The position numbers were made by a program, and so were the translations under genes. Under the pieces are notes generated by a model, which saw only the letters and a list, made by a program, of their open reading frames with translations, did not search any database and had not been told where the DNA came from. From the NCBI GenBank assembly GCA_948514155.1, contig CAOQYA010000003.1:17816-81815 (forward strand): a DNA stretch of 64,000 nt, given 5' to 3'. Shown one piece after another: positions 1-9,433 of this stretch (its first letter is position 1; each line of letters starts with the position of its first letter). The stretch is from an uncultured Eubacteriales bacterium. GTDB taxonomy: Bacteria > Bacillota > Clostridia > Christensenellales > UBA1242.

Positions 1-1
1 T

Positions 2-880
2 ATGGAATTTAAAAGTGTTAGTGAAATTGCTAAAATCTGGAATGTGTCGGAGAGGACTGTTCGCAACTATTGTGCGTGCGGAAAGGTTTCAGGCGCAAAA
101 CTTTCGGGCAAGACATGGCTTATCCCGAAAGACGCCAAAAAGCCCGAAAGATTAAACAAAAAAGAAACCTCTCTTCTTCACACATTAAAAGAAGAAAGAG
201 ATATGGGGCTGAAAGGCGGAATATATCATAAAACACAAGTCGAGTTCTCATATAACACAAATCACATCGAAGGCAGCACTTTAAGCGAGGAGCAGACAAG
301 ATTTATTTTTGAGACTAACACAATTGGGATATCTCCTTCCCCAATAAATGCCGACGATGTGATTGAAACAACAAATCATTTCAAATGTTTTGACTATATG
401 CTAGACAATGCAAATAAAACACTTTCAGAAAAGTTCATTAAAAAACTGCACTACATCTTAAAATCTTCCACTTCGGATAGTAAGAAAAATTGGTTTAAGA
501 TTGGAGACTACAAAACTAGGCCTAATGAAATTGGCGGAAATGCCACTTGCCCGCCAAAGGATGTCCAAAAGCAAATTGAGACGCTGCTAGATAGATACAA
601 CTCCATTCAAAAGCCGACTTTAGAGGACATTATTGAGTTTCACAAAAATTTTGAGAGCATCCACCCATTTCAAGACGGAAACGGCAGAGTGGGCAGGCTG
701 ATTATGTTTAAGGAATGCCTTAAAAACAAGATTGTTCCTTTCATTATAAATGACAGCGTGAAATGGTTCTATTATCGGGGCCTAAGAGAGTGGGACAATG
801 AACGAGGCTTTTTGATTGAAACATGCCTCGCAGCACAAGATAGATATAAAGCATATCTTGAGTATTTTGATATAACTTAA
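2..880 (+). CDS. Fic-domain protein with N-terminal helix-turn-helix
   Basis: Fic enzymes usually transfer AMP from ATP to a hydroxyl side chain of a target protein. The 292-residue product begins with a MerR/excisionase-like helix-turn-helix (about residues 4-45). The Fic core carries the catalytic signature HPFQDGNGRVGR at residues 221-232, complete with His221 and the phosphate-binding loop. An upstream TNHIEG segment (residues 86-91) fits the [S/T]xxxE[G/N] inhibitory motif, placed N-terminal to the core as in self-inhibited (class II) Fic proteins. The ATG at base 2 sits right at the HTH start, but sequence before the window is unseen. No antitoxin-like partner is visible downstream. Family assignment is secure; the target is unknown, and regulation through the HTH is inference. 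Confidence 0.9.
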   Translation: MEFKSVSEIAKIWNVSERTVRNYCACGKVSGAKLSGKTWLIPKDAKKPERLNKKETSLLHTLKEERDMGLKGGIYHKTQVEFSYNTNHIEGSTLSEEQTRFIFETNTIGISPSPINADDVIETTNHFKCFDYMLDNANKTLSEKFIKKLHYILKSSTSDSKKNWFKIGDYKTRPNEIGGNATCPPKDVQKQIETLLDRYNSIQKPTLEDIIEFHKNFESIHPFQDGNGRVGRLIMFKECLKNKIVPFIINDSVKWFYYRGLREWDNERGFLIETCLAAQDRYKAYLEYFDIT

Positions 881-898
881 GCGGAGGGCGCGCCTTGA

Positions 899-943
899 GC
901 CCGGTCGCACGCGCGCTTTAGCGCGGGCGGCCGGGCGTTTTGT
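899..943 (+). terminator. GC-rich hairpin terminator after the Fic gene
   Basis: Two nested stems (GCCCGG/CCGGGC outside, CGCGCT/AGCGCG inside) are followed by GTTTTGTTTG, 20 bases after the Fic stop codon. The surrounding stretch 881-985 is far more GC-rich than its neighbours and holds no gene. Confidence 0.65.
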
Positions 944-986
944 TTGCGCCGGAGCGGGCGGCGGAAAGCCGGACGCGGGGCGCAAG

Positions 987-1023
987 CAAAAAAAATCGGC
1001 TAGGGGCTTTGCCTCAGCCGATT
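987..1023 (-). terminator. Terminator of the vanW-like gene
   Basis: An 8-bp stem (AATCGGCT at 994-1001 with AGCCGATT at 1016-1023) is followed, reading the minus strand, by a run of eight U. It lies 15 bases past the stop codon of the VanW-family gene. Confidence 0.85.
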
Positions 1024-1037
1024 TCAAGGCGCGCGTT

Positions 1038-2570
1038 TTATGGGTTATATGCGCTTGGCCTTTCTTTTTCGATTTTTGCTCTCACAGTTTCATTCGTAGT
1101 TCCCGTCACCTTCTGCGGCGGAATGAATTTAACATCATTCTCTGGCAAGGTCATGCCCTCTCCGAGTTCTTCCGTGCCTTCCACGATAATGCCCTCTTGC
1201 GGCCAGTAGTAGTCGTGGCGAAGTTCTTTTTCTTCCACCACCTCGCCGTTTTCAAGATATTCAAGATATGCCTTGCTTTCATATCCCTCTCTTGGATAGC
1301 GAACGCGATAATATTCACCCTTATAAATCACCTTGTTTGAATATTCGCCGGTCGTGTCTTGAATAATCTTATCCCCACTGTGCGGAAGCACCTTGATAAA
1401 TTCGGCTCTTGTGCGGATGCTCTTTCCCTCTTCAATCGGCTGACCGTAAATCTCGGCATAAACATTTTCGTTATCTGAATATGTCTTGATGTAGATTGGC
1501 GCTTCCAACGTGTTTTTAAACACAAGGTCGGAATATCCCTCAGACACCATAGCATCCAGCGATAGCGGCACATAACTTGCCGGCAGTGAGTGGTGATTTG
1601 CTTCTAGTATATCAACTCCTGCAAGCAGCAGCGCGTTATATAATGTTGTAGAAGCCTGGCAGACACCTCCGCCTGCGCCCTTAACATATGCGCCGTTCAA
1701 GATAATGTTGGCCTCTTTGTAGCCATTCTCTGTCGTTCTTGCGCCCGTCACATTATTAAAACTAACTTCCTCGCCCGGCATAATCACCTTGCCGTTGAAA
1801 GAGCCGAGCGCGCGCGAAACATTGTTCTTTCTCGCAGGCTGAGAAGAGGCATAACTTGTGGAGAACTTAGACCTCTGGGTTATTGCGCCCAAAATATCCT
1901 CCTCGCTTCCCTCAAAAGGAATTTCCACAACTGGAATGTCGATGTCGACTTCCTTTCCCTCTTGCAGCCCTTCGTCAATTCTTGCATAGAGTGCGCCGCG
2001 GTCAACGCTTATTCCGCTCTTTCCCTCGCTCAAAGAAAACATCGGGTCGCCCTCTGGATCAAACACCACTTCTGGCGCAGAGGCAGGCTTATCAATTTCC
2101 GCTGCAATCGTCTCCACCTTCTCTTCAAGCCCGCCAAGCACCGTCTTATATGACACCTGCACGGCCAGCCCGTTTTTCTTTATTTTGTTTGTCTCTTTAA
2201 ATCTTTTTAAAAAGGTGCCTTCGTGTCCCACCTTAAGAACTTCGGTCAGCACCGGCTCGACCTCATTTTTCACCTCAAAATCGCTGCCCGTGAATGTCCA
2301 TTTTTGGTCGCCATAATGAAGAGTTAGCTTAACATCGGCTCTTGAAGAGAGCAGCGAATAGGAAACTATGTTTTCCGCCTGCTTTCTGGTCATACCCGAC
2401 ACATCAATGCCGTTTATCGTAGTTCCGTTTAAAAATGTGTCATTTGGCGAAAGATTATCAACAAAATAGAACTGACAAAACAGAAGCAGCCCCACTGCGA
2501 GCACTGCAACGCCAAGCCCCCAATAAAGCCCCTTCCACTTTTTTCTTGTTTTAACTTTTTCTGCGCTCAT
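1038..2570 (-). CDS. VanW family protein with peptidoglycan-binding-like domain
   Basis: A 510-residue membrane-anchored extracytoplasmic protein. One N-terminal transmembrane segment (about residues 14-34) is followed by a PG_binding_4-like region (about 40-210) that includes the NGIDVSGMT motif. The VanW domain (about 235-375) contains the typical GGGVCQAST and NHHSLP stretches. VanW-type proteins are common in clostridial envelopes; their biochemical role is not settled, and no van resistance genes are near. An AGAGG ribosome site precedes ATG 2570. The bases just upstream (2576-2604) resemble a sigma-G promoter (GTATT-17-CATACTA), but that would leave almost no leader. Confidence 0.88.
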   Translation of the reverse strand: MSAEKVKTRKKWKGLYWGLGVAVLAVGLLLFCQFYFVDNLSPNDTFLNGTTINGIDVSGMTRKQAENIVSYSLLSSRADVKLTLHYGDQKWTFTGSDFEVKNEVEPVLTEVLKVGHEGTFLKRFKETNKIKKNGLAVQVSYKTVLGGLEEKVETIAAEIDKPASAPEVVFDPEGDPMFSLSEGKSGISVDRGALYARIDEGLQEGKEVDIDIPVVEIPFEGSEEDILGAITQRSKFSTSYASSQPARKNNVSRALGSFNGKVIMPGEEVSFNNVTGARTTENGYKEANIILNGAYVKGAGGGVCQASTTLYNALLLAGVDILEANHHSLPASYVPLSLDAMVSEGYSDLVFKNTLEAPIYIKTYSDNENVYAEIYGQPIEEGKSIRTRAEFIKVLPHSGDKIIQDTTGEYSNKVIYKGEYYRVRYPREGYESKAYLEYLENGEVVEEKELRHDYYWPQEGIIVEGTEELGEGMTLPENDVKFIPPQKVTGTTNETVRAKIEKERPSAYNP

Positions 2571-2608
2571 GCCTCTAGTATGTGAAAGAGGAATAAAAAA
2601 ATACGCAA

Positions 2609-2631
2609 TAAAAAAGAGAGATTCCTCTCTC
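2609..2631 (-). terminator. Terminator of the CCA-enzyme gene
   Basis: A GAGAGA/TCTCTC stem (2616-2621 and 2626-2631) is followed on the minus strand by a U run at 2615-2609. It begins directly at the stop codon of the upstream gene. Confidence 0.75.
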
Positions 2632-2632
2632 T

Positions 2633-3847
2633 CTAAAATTTGTGATAATGCTTTTTTCCTATGTTTCTAAGAAGTTCCTCTGCAGTATTTGCGCACTTGC
2701 CGTCGAACACGTCACTTAAAGCGTCCATAAACACCTTATCATACATCTTTTCGGGCATGGACGGAAAATGTTTTTTAAGGTCCTTCTCGCCGATTTTCAA
2801 ATCGCTTTTTCTGATAACAAGTTTGTGCGAAATGATATATTTATAGAAAAATTGATATTTTTGTGCCAAAATCTTTGATTTTTTAATTAACACATCATAT
2901 ATCTGCGGAAAGTTATCGAAATATCTAAAGAAATATTGTTTATTCTTTAAATGATTGAGCGCGTCATAGTAGCCCGACACAATGTTGATAAACTGCCCTT
3001 CTCTCTTCTTTGTAAAGCCCGAATTTTCAAGCAAGTTATATAAGAAATATGAAATGCTTGCAGGCTGCGCCGCATCAACAACATCAATTATAAAGCCCAT
3101 AAGTTTATCGTCACATTTTGCAATCATGCGTGGCTTTATGTGCTCAACTTCAAAGCCCACTCTCTTCCAAACGCCCAATCGATTGTAAAGTTTGACAGCT
3201 CTAACAGCGCCCTTGTTTGTGGTGCGTGCAAAGAGTTTTTCAAGTTCCTCGGTCACCTTAGATTTTGTGATATCTTTAACATTATCCACATTTTTATGCG
3301 CCCAAACGAGAGTTTGCGCTTCGATTGAGAAATTGTATTCTCCGGCAAGACGCAACATTCTTAAAATGCGCACGCCGTCGTCATTTAAGATATGGTCGCT
3401 GACCGCTCGAATTTTCTTGCGTTTGAGGTCCTTAACTCCGCCGAACGGGTCTATAATTTTCTCCGCCAATATGTCATAATAAATGGCGTTGATTGTAAAG
3501 TCGCGGCGCGAGGCATCTTCGCCAAGGTCAGAAATAAACTCCACCTCTTGTGGGCAATGGCCTTTAAACGCCCCCTCACGCCTGAAAGTTGCATAGTCAA
3601 AACTCTTTGTTGGGCAAACAATCTTGCAGGTGCCAAAGGCCTTGTTTTTATTCTTGAGCGAAAACTCGCTGCCCTCAAGTTTCTTCTCAAGTTCTGATAG
3701 TGTCAGCGCGCTGCACACATCTTCGTCCTCGCATTCTCTGCCAAGCAGTGCATTTCGCACCCACCCGCCAACAAGATAAAAATTGCCGCTAACGAGCGTG
3801 GCGAGTTCTTTAACCTTTTCACTTGGAGTGATTTGAAAAATATTCAT
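2633..3847 (-). CDS. cca: CCA tRNA nucleotidyltransferase / poly(A) polymerase family protein
   Basis: Class II nucleotidyltransferase of 404 residues, expected to add or repair the 3' CCA of tRNAs. The signature GGWVRNALLG is at residues 27-36, and the metal-binding carboxylates are in EDEDV (Asp41 and Asp43). A flexible-loop FRREG motif and the RRDFTINAI stretch follow, then the RNA-binding helical half. The tRNA-Thr gene in this window already encodes its CCA, so repair is at least one role. ATG 3847 has no Shine-Dalgarno but sits 6 bases after a -10 box, so the mRNA appears leaderless. Poly(A) polymerase activity cannot be excluded from sequence alone. Confidence 0.88.
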   Translation of the reverse strand: MNIFQITPSEKVKELATLVSGNFYLVGGWVRNALLGRECEDEDVCSALTLSELEKKLEGSEFSLKNKNKAFGTCKIVCPTKSFDYATFRREGAFKGHCPQEVEFISDLGEDASRRDFTINAIYYDILAEKIIDPFGGVKDLKRKKIRAVSDHILNDDGVRILRMLRLAGEYNFSIEAQTLVWAHKNVDNVKDITKSKVTEELEKLFARTTNKGAVRAVKLYNRLGVWKRVGFEVEHIKPRMIAKCDDKLMGFIIDVVDAAQPASISYFLYNLLENSGFTKKREGQFINIVSGYYDALNHLKNKQYFFRYFDNFPQIYDVLIKKSKILAQKYQFFYKYIISHKLVIRKSDLKIGEKDLKKHFPSMPEKMYDKVFMDALSDVFDGKCANTAEELLRNIGKKHYHKF

Positions 3848-3853
3848 ATTTAA

Positions 3854-3882
3854 ATCTTAAACAAATAGCATATTTTTGTCAA
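3854..3882 (-). promoter_or_regulatory. Promoter of the CCA-enzyme gene (leaderless spacing)
   Basis: -35 TTGACA (3877-3882), 17-base spacer, -10 TAAGAT (3854-3859), then 6 bases to the ATG at 3847. Transcription would start at or next to the start codon. Confidence 0.65.
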
Positions 3883-3898
3883 GCGAATGTTATTTCAT

Positions 3899-3928
3899 TT
3901 GACTTTAGTGGCATAATTTTTGTATCAT
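3899..3928 (+). promoter_or_regulatory. Promoter of the P-type ATPase gene (leaderless spacing)
   Basis: -35 TTGACT (3899-3904), 18-base spacer, -10 TATCAT (3923-3928), then 6 bases to GTG 3935. No Shine-Dalgarno is present. It is back-to-back with the promoter of the divergent CCA-enzyme gene. Confidence 0.55.
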
Positions 3929-3934
3929 TTAATC

Positions 3935-6322
3935 GTGAAAAAAGAGAAAAAAGCATTCGAACTTGTTCGATATGTTACAAATAAAGATTTTGGGCTTAGC
4001 AGCGAGCAAATTGCCGAGCGTAAGGAACACGGCCTCGTCAATGACACGAAAGTCAAATCGTCTCGTTCCTATTTTTCCATTTTCGTAAAAAACACTTGCA
4101 CATTTTTCAATCTTATCTGGCTGCTGATTGCAATCGCGCTGATTTGCGTGGGAGCCTACAGCGACCTGTTATTCCTTCTTGTTATCTTCTGCAACACCGC
4201 TGTTGCAATAATTCAAGAGTCAAGGGCAAAGCACATGATTGAAAAACTATCGCTGGTCACCACTCCTCGCATTAAAACTGTGCGAAATGGAGAACAAAGC
4301 GAGGTGCCGGCCGACGCACTGCTTCTCGACGATGTGATAATCTTGCAAAATGGCGACCAAGTCCCCTCCGACTGCGAAATAATTGACGGCGATGTGGAGG
4401 TTAACGAAAGCCTGCTGACTGGCGAGAGTAACGCAATCAAAAAGAAGGTGGGCGACACTCTTCTTTCGGGAAGTTTCCTTGTTGCGGGCAAATGCTGGGC
4501 GCGAGTTGAAAAGGTGGGCAAAGATAACTACATTCAAACAATCGCCTCCAAAGCAAAAGAGTTTAAAGCCCCCGCCTCCAACCTGTTTAAAGACATCAAT
4601 CGCCTGATAAAATATATCGGCGTGGCGCTCATTCCACTTGGCGTGCTGACAATCATAAAAGAACTTGTGCTTCTGTCAAACCCTGTTAAGGATGCGGTCA
4701 CAAACACCTCGGGAGCGCTCACCGGCATGATCCCGGCGGGAATGTTCCTGCTTATCACAATCTCGCTTTCAGTTGGCGTTGTCAAACTCGCCCGCAAAAA
4801 AACACTTGTTAAAGATATCTACTCCATTGAAATGCTCTCACGAAGCAATGTGCTCTGCCTTGACAAAACAGGAACAATCACCGACGGCACAATGAATGTT
4901 TTAGAAACAATCTACACTTCAAAGAAAAACAAAAAATCTGTTGACAACATAATTTCCAACATTTTAGGCGCACAAAACGCCACAAATGCCACATCAACTG
5001 CTCTAATTCAAAAATTCTCGATTAAGCACGACATGAAAGTTTCTGCAAAAATGGAATTTTCTTCGGCTAGAAAATATTCTGCAACATCATTTTCAAATGG
5101 CAAAACATATTATCTTGGGGCGCCGACATTTGTTAATGTTAAACTAAGCGAAAAACAATCGGATATTTTAAAACAACGCATGCAAGAAGGCTACAGAGTG
5201 ATTGCCCTCACCGAGACCAACCAGCCGTTTGACGAAAAAAATGGAGCGCCCGTGGGCATAACCCTTGCACTGTTTGTGCTTGAAGACCACATCCGCGAAA
5301 ACGCAGTTGAAACAATTCGCTGGTTTAAGGAAAATGAAGTTGAAGTTAAAATCATTTCGGGCGACGACCCAATTACCGTTTCCAAGATTGCCGAGCGCGT
5401 GGGCGTGAATGGCTACGACAAATATATCTCGCTCGAAAATGTCTCGCTCGAAGAGGTTGAACAACTGGCCGAAAACTTCACCGTGTTTGGAAGGGTCAGT
5501 CCCGAACAAAAATATGTTATCGTTAAAACTCTAAAGAAAAAAGGCAAGGTTGTTGCAATGACCGGCGACGGCGTGAACGACACTCTGGCCTTGAAAGAAG
5601 CCGACTGCTCGATTGCAATGGCCGATGGCAGCGAGGTGGCAAGAAACATCTCAAATCTTGTGCTCATGGACTCTAACTTCACTTCCCTGCCAAGTGTTGT
5701 TAAGGAAGGAAGGCAGGTTGTTAACAATGTGCAAAACTCCTCCGTTCTTTATCTTATGAAAACCCTTTTCACTCTTGTTATGTGCCTTGCAACAATCGTC
5801 ATGGTGGTGCCATATCCATGCGCGCCGCGTCAACTTTTCCTTCTTGAAATGTTCGTGATTGGTCTGCCAAGTTTTATCTTAACATTCCAGCCTAACACAG
5901 AACTAATAAAAGGAAATTTCATTCCCGAAGTTCTTAAGAAGTCAATTCCAATGGCACTTTTAATGATATTCAATGTGTTTGTGGTCATTTTCCTAGGCTC
6001 CGAGCATTTCAGCACGCTAAGCGCAGCCGAATACGACACACTTATCACCCTCACACTCACATTCACCGGCTTTTTAAATCTTGCTTGCCTGTGCATCCCG
6101 CTGACCAAACTTAAAGCGGTTGCGATGTGCTTGTCGCTGATTTTACTTGTTGCAACAAGCCTTGTGATGCCAGAGTTCTTCACAATGACAGAGTTCAGTT
6201 TCACCGTGCTTGTCACCTTCTTTGCAATCATGGCCTGCTCGATGCTAATTCTCTTTGTAGCGAACATGCTACGCGGTCGAATAAAAATCAATCTCAAAAA
6301 GAAAAAAGAAAAAGCCAAATAA
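3935..6322 (+). CDS. Cation-transporting P-type ATPase, CtpE-like
   Basis: An ATP-driven cation pump of the inner membrane, about 795 residues. It has the actuator loop LTGESN, the phosphorylation site DKTGT (Asp near residue 310), the nucleotide-binding domain, and the hinge TGDGVNDTLALKEADCSIAM. About ten membrane segments are arranged as in P-type ATPases. The membrane motif before the phosphorylation site reads IPAGM rather than the PEGL of SERCA-type pumps or the CPC of heavy-metal pumps. That resembles the CtpE branch, linked to calcium uptake in mycobacteria; the ion here is inference. GTG 3935 is chosen because it lies 6 bases after a -10 box; an in-frame TTG at 3920 lies upstream of that box. 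Confidence 0.9.
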   Translation: MKKEKKAFELVRYVTNKDFGLSSEQIAERKEHGLVNDTKVKSSRSYFSIFVKNTCTFFNLIWLLIAIALICVGAYSDLLFLLVIFCNTAVAIIQESRAKHMIEKLSLVTTPRIKTVRNGEQSEVPADALLLDDVIILQNGDQVPSDCEIIDGDVEVNESLLTGESNAIKKKVGDTLLSGSFLVAGKCWARVEKVGKDNYIQTIASKAKEFKAPASNLFKDINRLIKYIGVALIPLGVLTIIKELVLLSNPVKDAVTNTSGALTGMIPAGMFLLITISLSVGVVKLARKKTLVKDIYSIEMLSRSNVLCLDKTGTITDGTMNVLETIYTSKKNKKSVDNIISNILGAQNATNATSTALIQKFSIKHDMKVSAKMEFSSARKYSATSFSNGKTYYLGAPTFVNVKLSEKQSDILKQRMQEGYRVIALTETNQPFDEKNGAPVGITLALFVLEDHIRENAVETIRWFKENEVEVKIISGDDPITVSKIAERVGVNGYDKYISLENVSLEEVEQLAENFTVFGRVSPEQKYVIVKTLKKKGKVVAMTGDGVNDTLALKEADCSIAMADGSEVARNISNLVLMDSNFTSLPSVVKEGRQVVNNVQNSSVLYLMKTLFTLVMCLATIVMVVPYPCAPRQLFLLEMFVIGLPSFILTFQPNTELIKGNFIPEVLKKSIPMALLMIFNVFVVIFLGSEHFSTLSAAEYDTLITLTLTFTGFLNLACLCIPLTKLKAVAMCLSLILLVATSLVMPEFFTMTEFSFTVLVTFFAIMACSMLILFVANMLRGRIKINLKKKKEKAK

Positions 6323-6350
6323 AAAAGCGCCCTCAAATGGGCGTTTTTTT
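6321..6350. terminator. Bidirectional terminator between convergent genes
   Basis: CGCCC/GGGCG stem (6328-6332 and 6339-6343) flanked by A6 and T7, serving the P-type ATPase gene on the plus strand and the ftsH operon on the minus strand. Confidence 0.8.
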
Positions 6351-6996
6351 AAAGAGTTTTGAAGTCTTCAATCGAAGAGTAGATTGAATTTGTGTTTGCT
6401 TTTTGCGTTACTTTAACAACATATGTTGTTGCATTTTCCGCGTCCGAATATTTAACTGCAACATACATGTCAAGGCTTTTAAGTTCGTTCTTTTCAGAAA
6501 GAGCGAAATATATCGATGTGAATGTTAGTTTTTCATTTTGAGCGAATATGTTGCGATATTCGCTGCCGTCCGCATATTTGAGTGTTTGAGGCTGAGAATA
6601 TTTAAATTCAACATAATAGCCCTTTTCAAGCACATTAGACTTCACACCTGAAAGTGTTAAGTTTTCGCTCTGCCCACTTATAGAATAATCGCCAAGTCTG
6701 CCACTGAAAAGCGAAACAAGATAGGAAGCCTGATAGATGTTATCAAATTTTTCCATGAAATCATTGTATAAGCTTTGGTCGGAAGAAAACTCTCCATATG
6801 CGTTCGACTTGTCATAAATCACCACTCTGTCCGGCTTGCCGACAACTGCCGGCTTAAGGTTCATTGGCACGCAAGCGCCCACAATGATTAGAATTGCAAG
6901 CACAAGCGCCACCCCTATAACAGACAGCGCAATTATGCGATTTTTTTTCTTCTTTCTTATCGCCATTTCATGGTCAAGAATAAGGTCATTCGCCAT
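6349..6996 (-). CDS. Membrane-anchored protein of unknown function downstream of ftsH
   Basis: The family is not recognised. The 215-residue product has a short basic cytoplasmic N-terminus (RKKKKNR), one transmembrane segment at about residues 23-44, and an extracytoplasmic domain of about 165 residues rich in beta-prone, Tyr/Ser-containing sequence. No cysteine motif or catalytic signature is visible. It starts 2 bases after the ftsH stop with an AAGGAG ribosome site inside the end of ftsH, so it is almost certainly co-transcribed and translationally coupled. A role as an FtsH modulator or substrate is only a suggestion from context. Confidence 0.75.
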   Translation of the reverse strand: MANDLILDHEMAIRKKKKNRIIALSVIGVALVLAILIIVGACVPMNLKPAVVGKPDRVVIYDKSNAYGEFSSDQSLYNDFMEKFDNIYQASYLVSLFSGRLGDYSISGQSENLTLSGVKSNVLEKGYYVEFKYSQPQTLKYADGSEYRNIFAQNEKLTFTSIYFALSEKNELKSLDMYVAVKYSDAENATTYVVKVTQKANTNSIYSSIEDFKTL

Positions 6997-6998
6997 GA

Positions 6999-9302
6999 TT
7001 ATTCTCCTTTGTTGTCGTCTTCTTTGTTTGCTTCTTTTTTAACTCTTGGCTTTGCAGCCTTCTTTGTCTCTGTCTCAGTTTTTGGCGCTGCAGTTTTCTT
7101 TGCTGCGGCCGACTTAGCCTCCTCCTTCTTTGCGCGAACGCGTTTAGGGGCTTTATCGCCTTCTTCGGCCTTCTTTTCAGCCTTAGCCGCCGGCTTTTTC
7201 TCTTCAACCGGTTTTGCGGCCTTAGAAAGTTGCTCCTCGAACTCCTTGACCACCAATTCATACTCTTGCTTGGTGATTATGCCGTTTTCCAAGAGTTTCT
7301 TGCCTTCGGCAACTTTATTTTTATATTCTTCGAGTTTCTTGATTTCTTCTTGCTTCTCGCGAATTTTCTCTTCTTTTTGTTTCTGCTCTTTTTCCTTCTT
7401 TTCCATAAGTTTAACAATTTCTTCGGTGGTCTTGCCGGCAATAATCATGTCAACTTCATCCTTATAGATTGTTTCCTTTTCAAGAAGAAGTTTTGCCATT
7501 TCTTCAAGAAGATTTTTGTTGTCGGAAATAATTTTCTTAGCGCGTTTGTAGTTCGATGCCAAAATCTCTCTAACTTCGTCATCCGCTTGAGATGCAAGTT
7601 TTTCGGAGAAATCGTTCTTAGTTTGATAGTCTCTTCCCACAAAAATGGTCTCTTGCGAGGAAAGGTTCATAAAGCCAAGATTTTTGCTCATTCCCCAGTC
7701 AAACACCATGCGATGGGCAAGTTTTGTTGCATGTTGAATGTCGCTTGCTGCGCCAGTGGTGATTTGTCCAAAGATAAGTTCCTCAGCAATTCTTCCACCC
7801 ATGCTCATTGCGATGTCGTCCATAAGTTTGTTGTAACTTACAAACGACTCGTCCTCGTCAGGTCTGCTCATAGTGTAGCCGCCCGCCATTCCGCGAGGAA
7901 TGATTGAAACTTCTTGAACATCGTCGCAATTTTCAAGTTTCTTTGCAAGCAGCGCGTGTCCCGCCTCATGAAAGGCTGTGATGCGCTTATCTTTATCCGA
8001 AACAAGCCTGCTTTTCTTTTGAGGACCCATGATAACCTTGTTTATGCCCTCGGTGATATCGGTCATGATAATTGTTGGTCTGTTCGCTCTTGCAGCCAAG
8101 ATTGCCGCTTCGTTAAGCATGTTTTCAATGTCCGCGCCAGTAAAGCCAGCAGTTATCCTTGCAAGAGTTTTAAAGTCGACGCTGTCGTCAATCGGCTTAT
8201 TTCTTGCGTGAATTTTCAAAATTCCCTCTCTGCCCTTAACATCCGGAACATGAACATATATTTGTCTGTCAAATCTGCCTGGTCTAAGCAGCGCAGGGTC
8301 AAGAACATCGCTTCTGTTTGTTGCCGCAAGCACGATTATGCCCTCGTTAGGCTCAAAGCCGTCCATTTCAACAAGCAGTTGATTGAGCGTTTGCTCTCTT
8401 TCGTCATTGCCTCCGCCAAGTCCGGCGCCGCGCTGACGACCCACAGCATCGATTTCGTCGATAAACACGATGCAAGGCTTATTCTTCTTTGCCTGGTCAA
8501 AAAGGTCTCTCACTCTCGAAGCGCCCACTCCGACGAACATTTCCACAAAGTCGGAGCCCGAAATGGAGATAAAAGGAACATTGCTCTCTCCGGCAACTGC
8601 CCTAGCGAGCAAAGTTTTTCCCGTTCCCGGATTTCCAACAAGCAAAATGCCCTTTGGAATTCTTGCGCCAAGGTCGGTGAACTTCTTAGGGTTTTTCAAG
8701 AACTCCACAACTTCTTCAAGTTCAGCCTTCTCTTCGTCTGCACCCGCGATATCGGCAAATCTCACCTTTGTTGTTGCAAATGCTTTGGCTCTTGTTTTGC
8801 CAAAACTCATTGCACTTTTGTTTGAGCCCGCCATAACGCGATAGAGCACCCAAATCATAACTCCGCCAAAAATGATTATCAAAAATGTTGGCAGAAGCGA
8901 CATAAACCAGTTGTCACCCGGCTTGGTTGTATAGTATGTTATTTGGACTTTAGCGCCTTCTGTGCCATTCGCGGCATCGATTTTTTCGATGATTTTGGAA
9001 ATGTCTGCAGGAGTTGAATATTCAAAGTAGTAGTCTGCATTTTTTGGGAAGGAATCCTTATTCTTGCTTCCCTCCACCAAAATATAGCCGATGCCGTCAC
9101 TGTAATAGAAATCGGTCATTTGAATATTTTCTTTATGCGCATCTTCATCCACATAAGTTCCCGAAATCAGGCTGTCTACAGCGCTGAGTTTGACCGCCTT
9201 TCCCGGGCTTGTGGTGTCGATAAACAAAAAGCAAATCAGAAGCACCACGAGCAATAATAATATCAGATATGAGAACCTAAAGCCCCCTTTTTTCTCTTCC
9301 AA
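6999..9302 (-). CDS. ftsH: ATP-dependent zinc metalloprotease FtsH
   Basis: Membrane-bound AAA+ protease that extracts and degrades membrane and regulatory proteins. Two transmembrane helices (about residues 12-30 and 138-155) flank an extracytoplasmic domain. The AAA+ module has Walker A GNPGTGKT near residue 225 and Walker B FIDEID; the pore loop, second region of homology and zinc site HEAGH are present. The start is TTG 9302, preceded by GGAGG at 8 bases; an upstream in-frame TTG at 9317 overlaps that site. The last ~75 residues form a Lys/Ala/Glu-rich tail unusual for FtsH. It heads an operon with the small membrane protein downstream. Confidence 0.97.
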   Translation of the reverse strand: MEEKKGGFRFSYLILLLLVVLLICFLFIDTTSPGKAVKLSAVDSLISGTYVDEDAHKENIQMTDFYYSDGIGYILVEGSKNKDSFPKNADYYFEYSTPADISKIIEKIDAANGTEGAKVQITYYTTKPGDNWFMSLLPTFLIIIFGGVMIWVLYRVMAGSNKSAMSFGKTRAKAFATTKVRFADIAGADEEKAELEEVVEFLKNPKKFTDLGARIPKGILLVGNPGTGKTLLARAVAGESNVPFISISGSDFVEMFVGVGASRVRDLFDQAKKNKPCIVFIDEIDAVGRQRGAGLGGGNDEREQTLNQLLVEMDGFEPNEGIIVLAATNRSDVLDPALLRPGRFDRQIYVHVPDVKGREGILKIHARNKPIDDSVDFKTLARITAGFTGADIENMLNEAAILAARANRPTIIMTDITEGINKVIMGPQKKSRLVSDKDKRITAFHEAGHALLAKKLENCDDVQEVSIIPRGMAGGYTMSRPDEDESFVSYNKLMDDIAMSMGGRIAEELIFGQITTGAASDIQHATKLAHRMVFDWGMSKNLGFMNLSSQETIFVGRDYQTKNDFSEKLASQADDEVREILASNYKRAKKIISDNKNLLEEMAKLLLEKETIYKDEVDMIIAGKTTEEIVKLMEKKEKEQKQKEEKIREKQEEIKKLEEYKNKVAEGKKLLENGIITKQEYELVVKEFEEQLSKAAKPVEEKKPAAKAEKKAEEGDKAPKRVRAKKEEAKSAAAKKTAAPKTETETKKAAKPRVKKEANKEDDNKGE

Positions 9303-9329
9303 GTTAATAACCTCCAATAGATATGAGAT

Positions 9330-9358
9330 ATTCTAGCATAATCGCATAATTTTTCCAA
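9330..9358 (-). promoter_or_regulatory. ftsH promoter
   Basis: -35 TTGGAA (9353-9358), 17-base spacer, -10 TAGAAT (9330-9335), about 20 bases upstream of the ftsH ribosome-binding site. Confidence 0.7.
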
Positions 9359-9433
9359 CCGATTTAAATGGTCTTAAATACTAGTATATATCTTTTCTTC
9401 TATATTTTTGACAAAAAAGGGTTTTTGTTATCA

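Noticed and set aside
2576..2604. Sigma-G-like promoter (GTATT-17-CATACTA) before the VanW gene
   Set aside because: The -35 does not fit fully, and the start would fall on the ATG despite an AGAGG ribosome site. Left as a possibility only.
9378..9387. Palindrome ATACTAGTAT between gerC and ftsH
   Set aside because: Short A/T-rich palindromes are expected by chance in such regions; there is no second copy nearby and no clear regulator.
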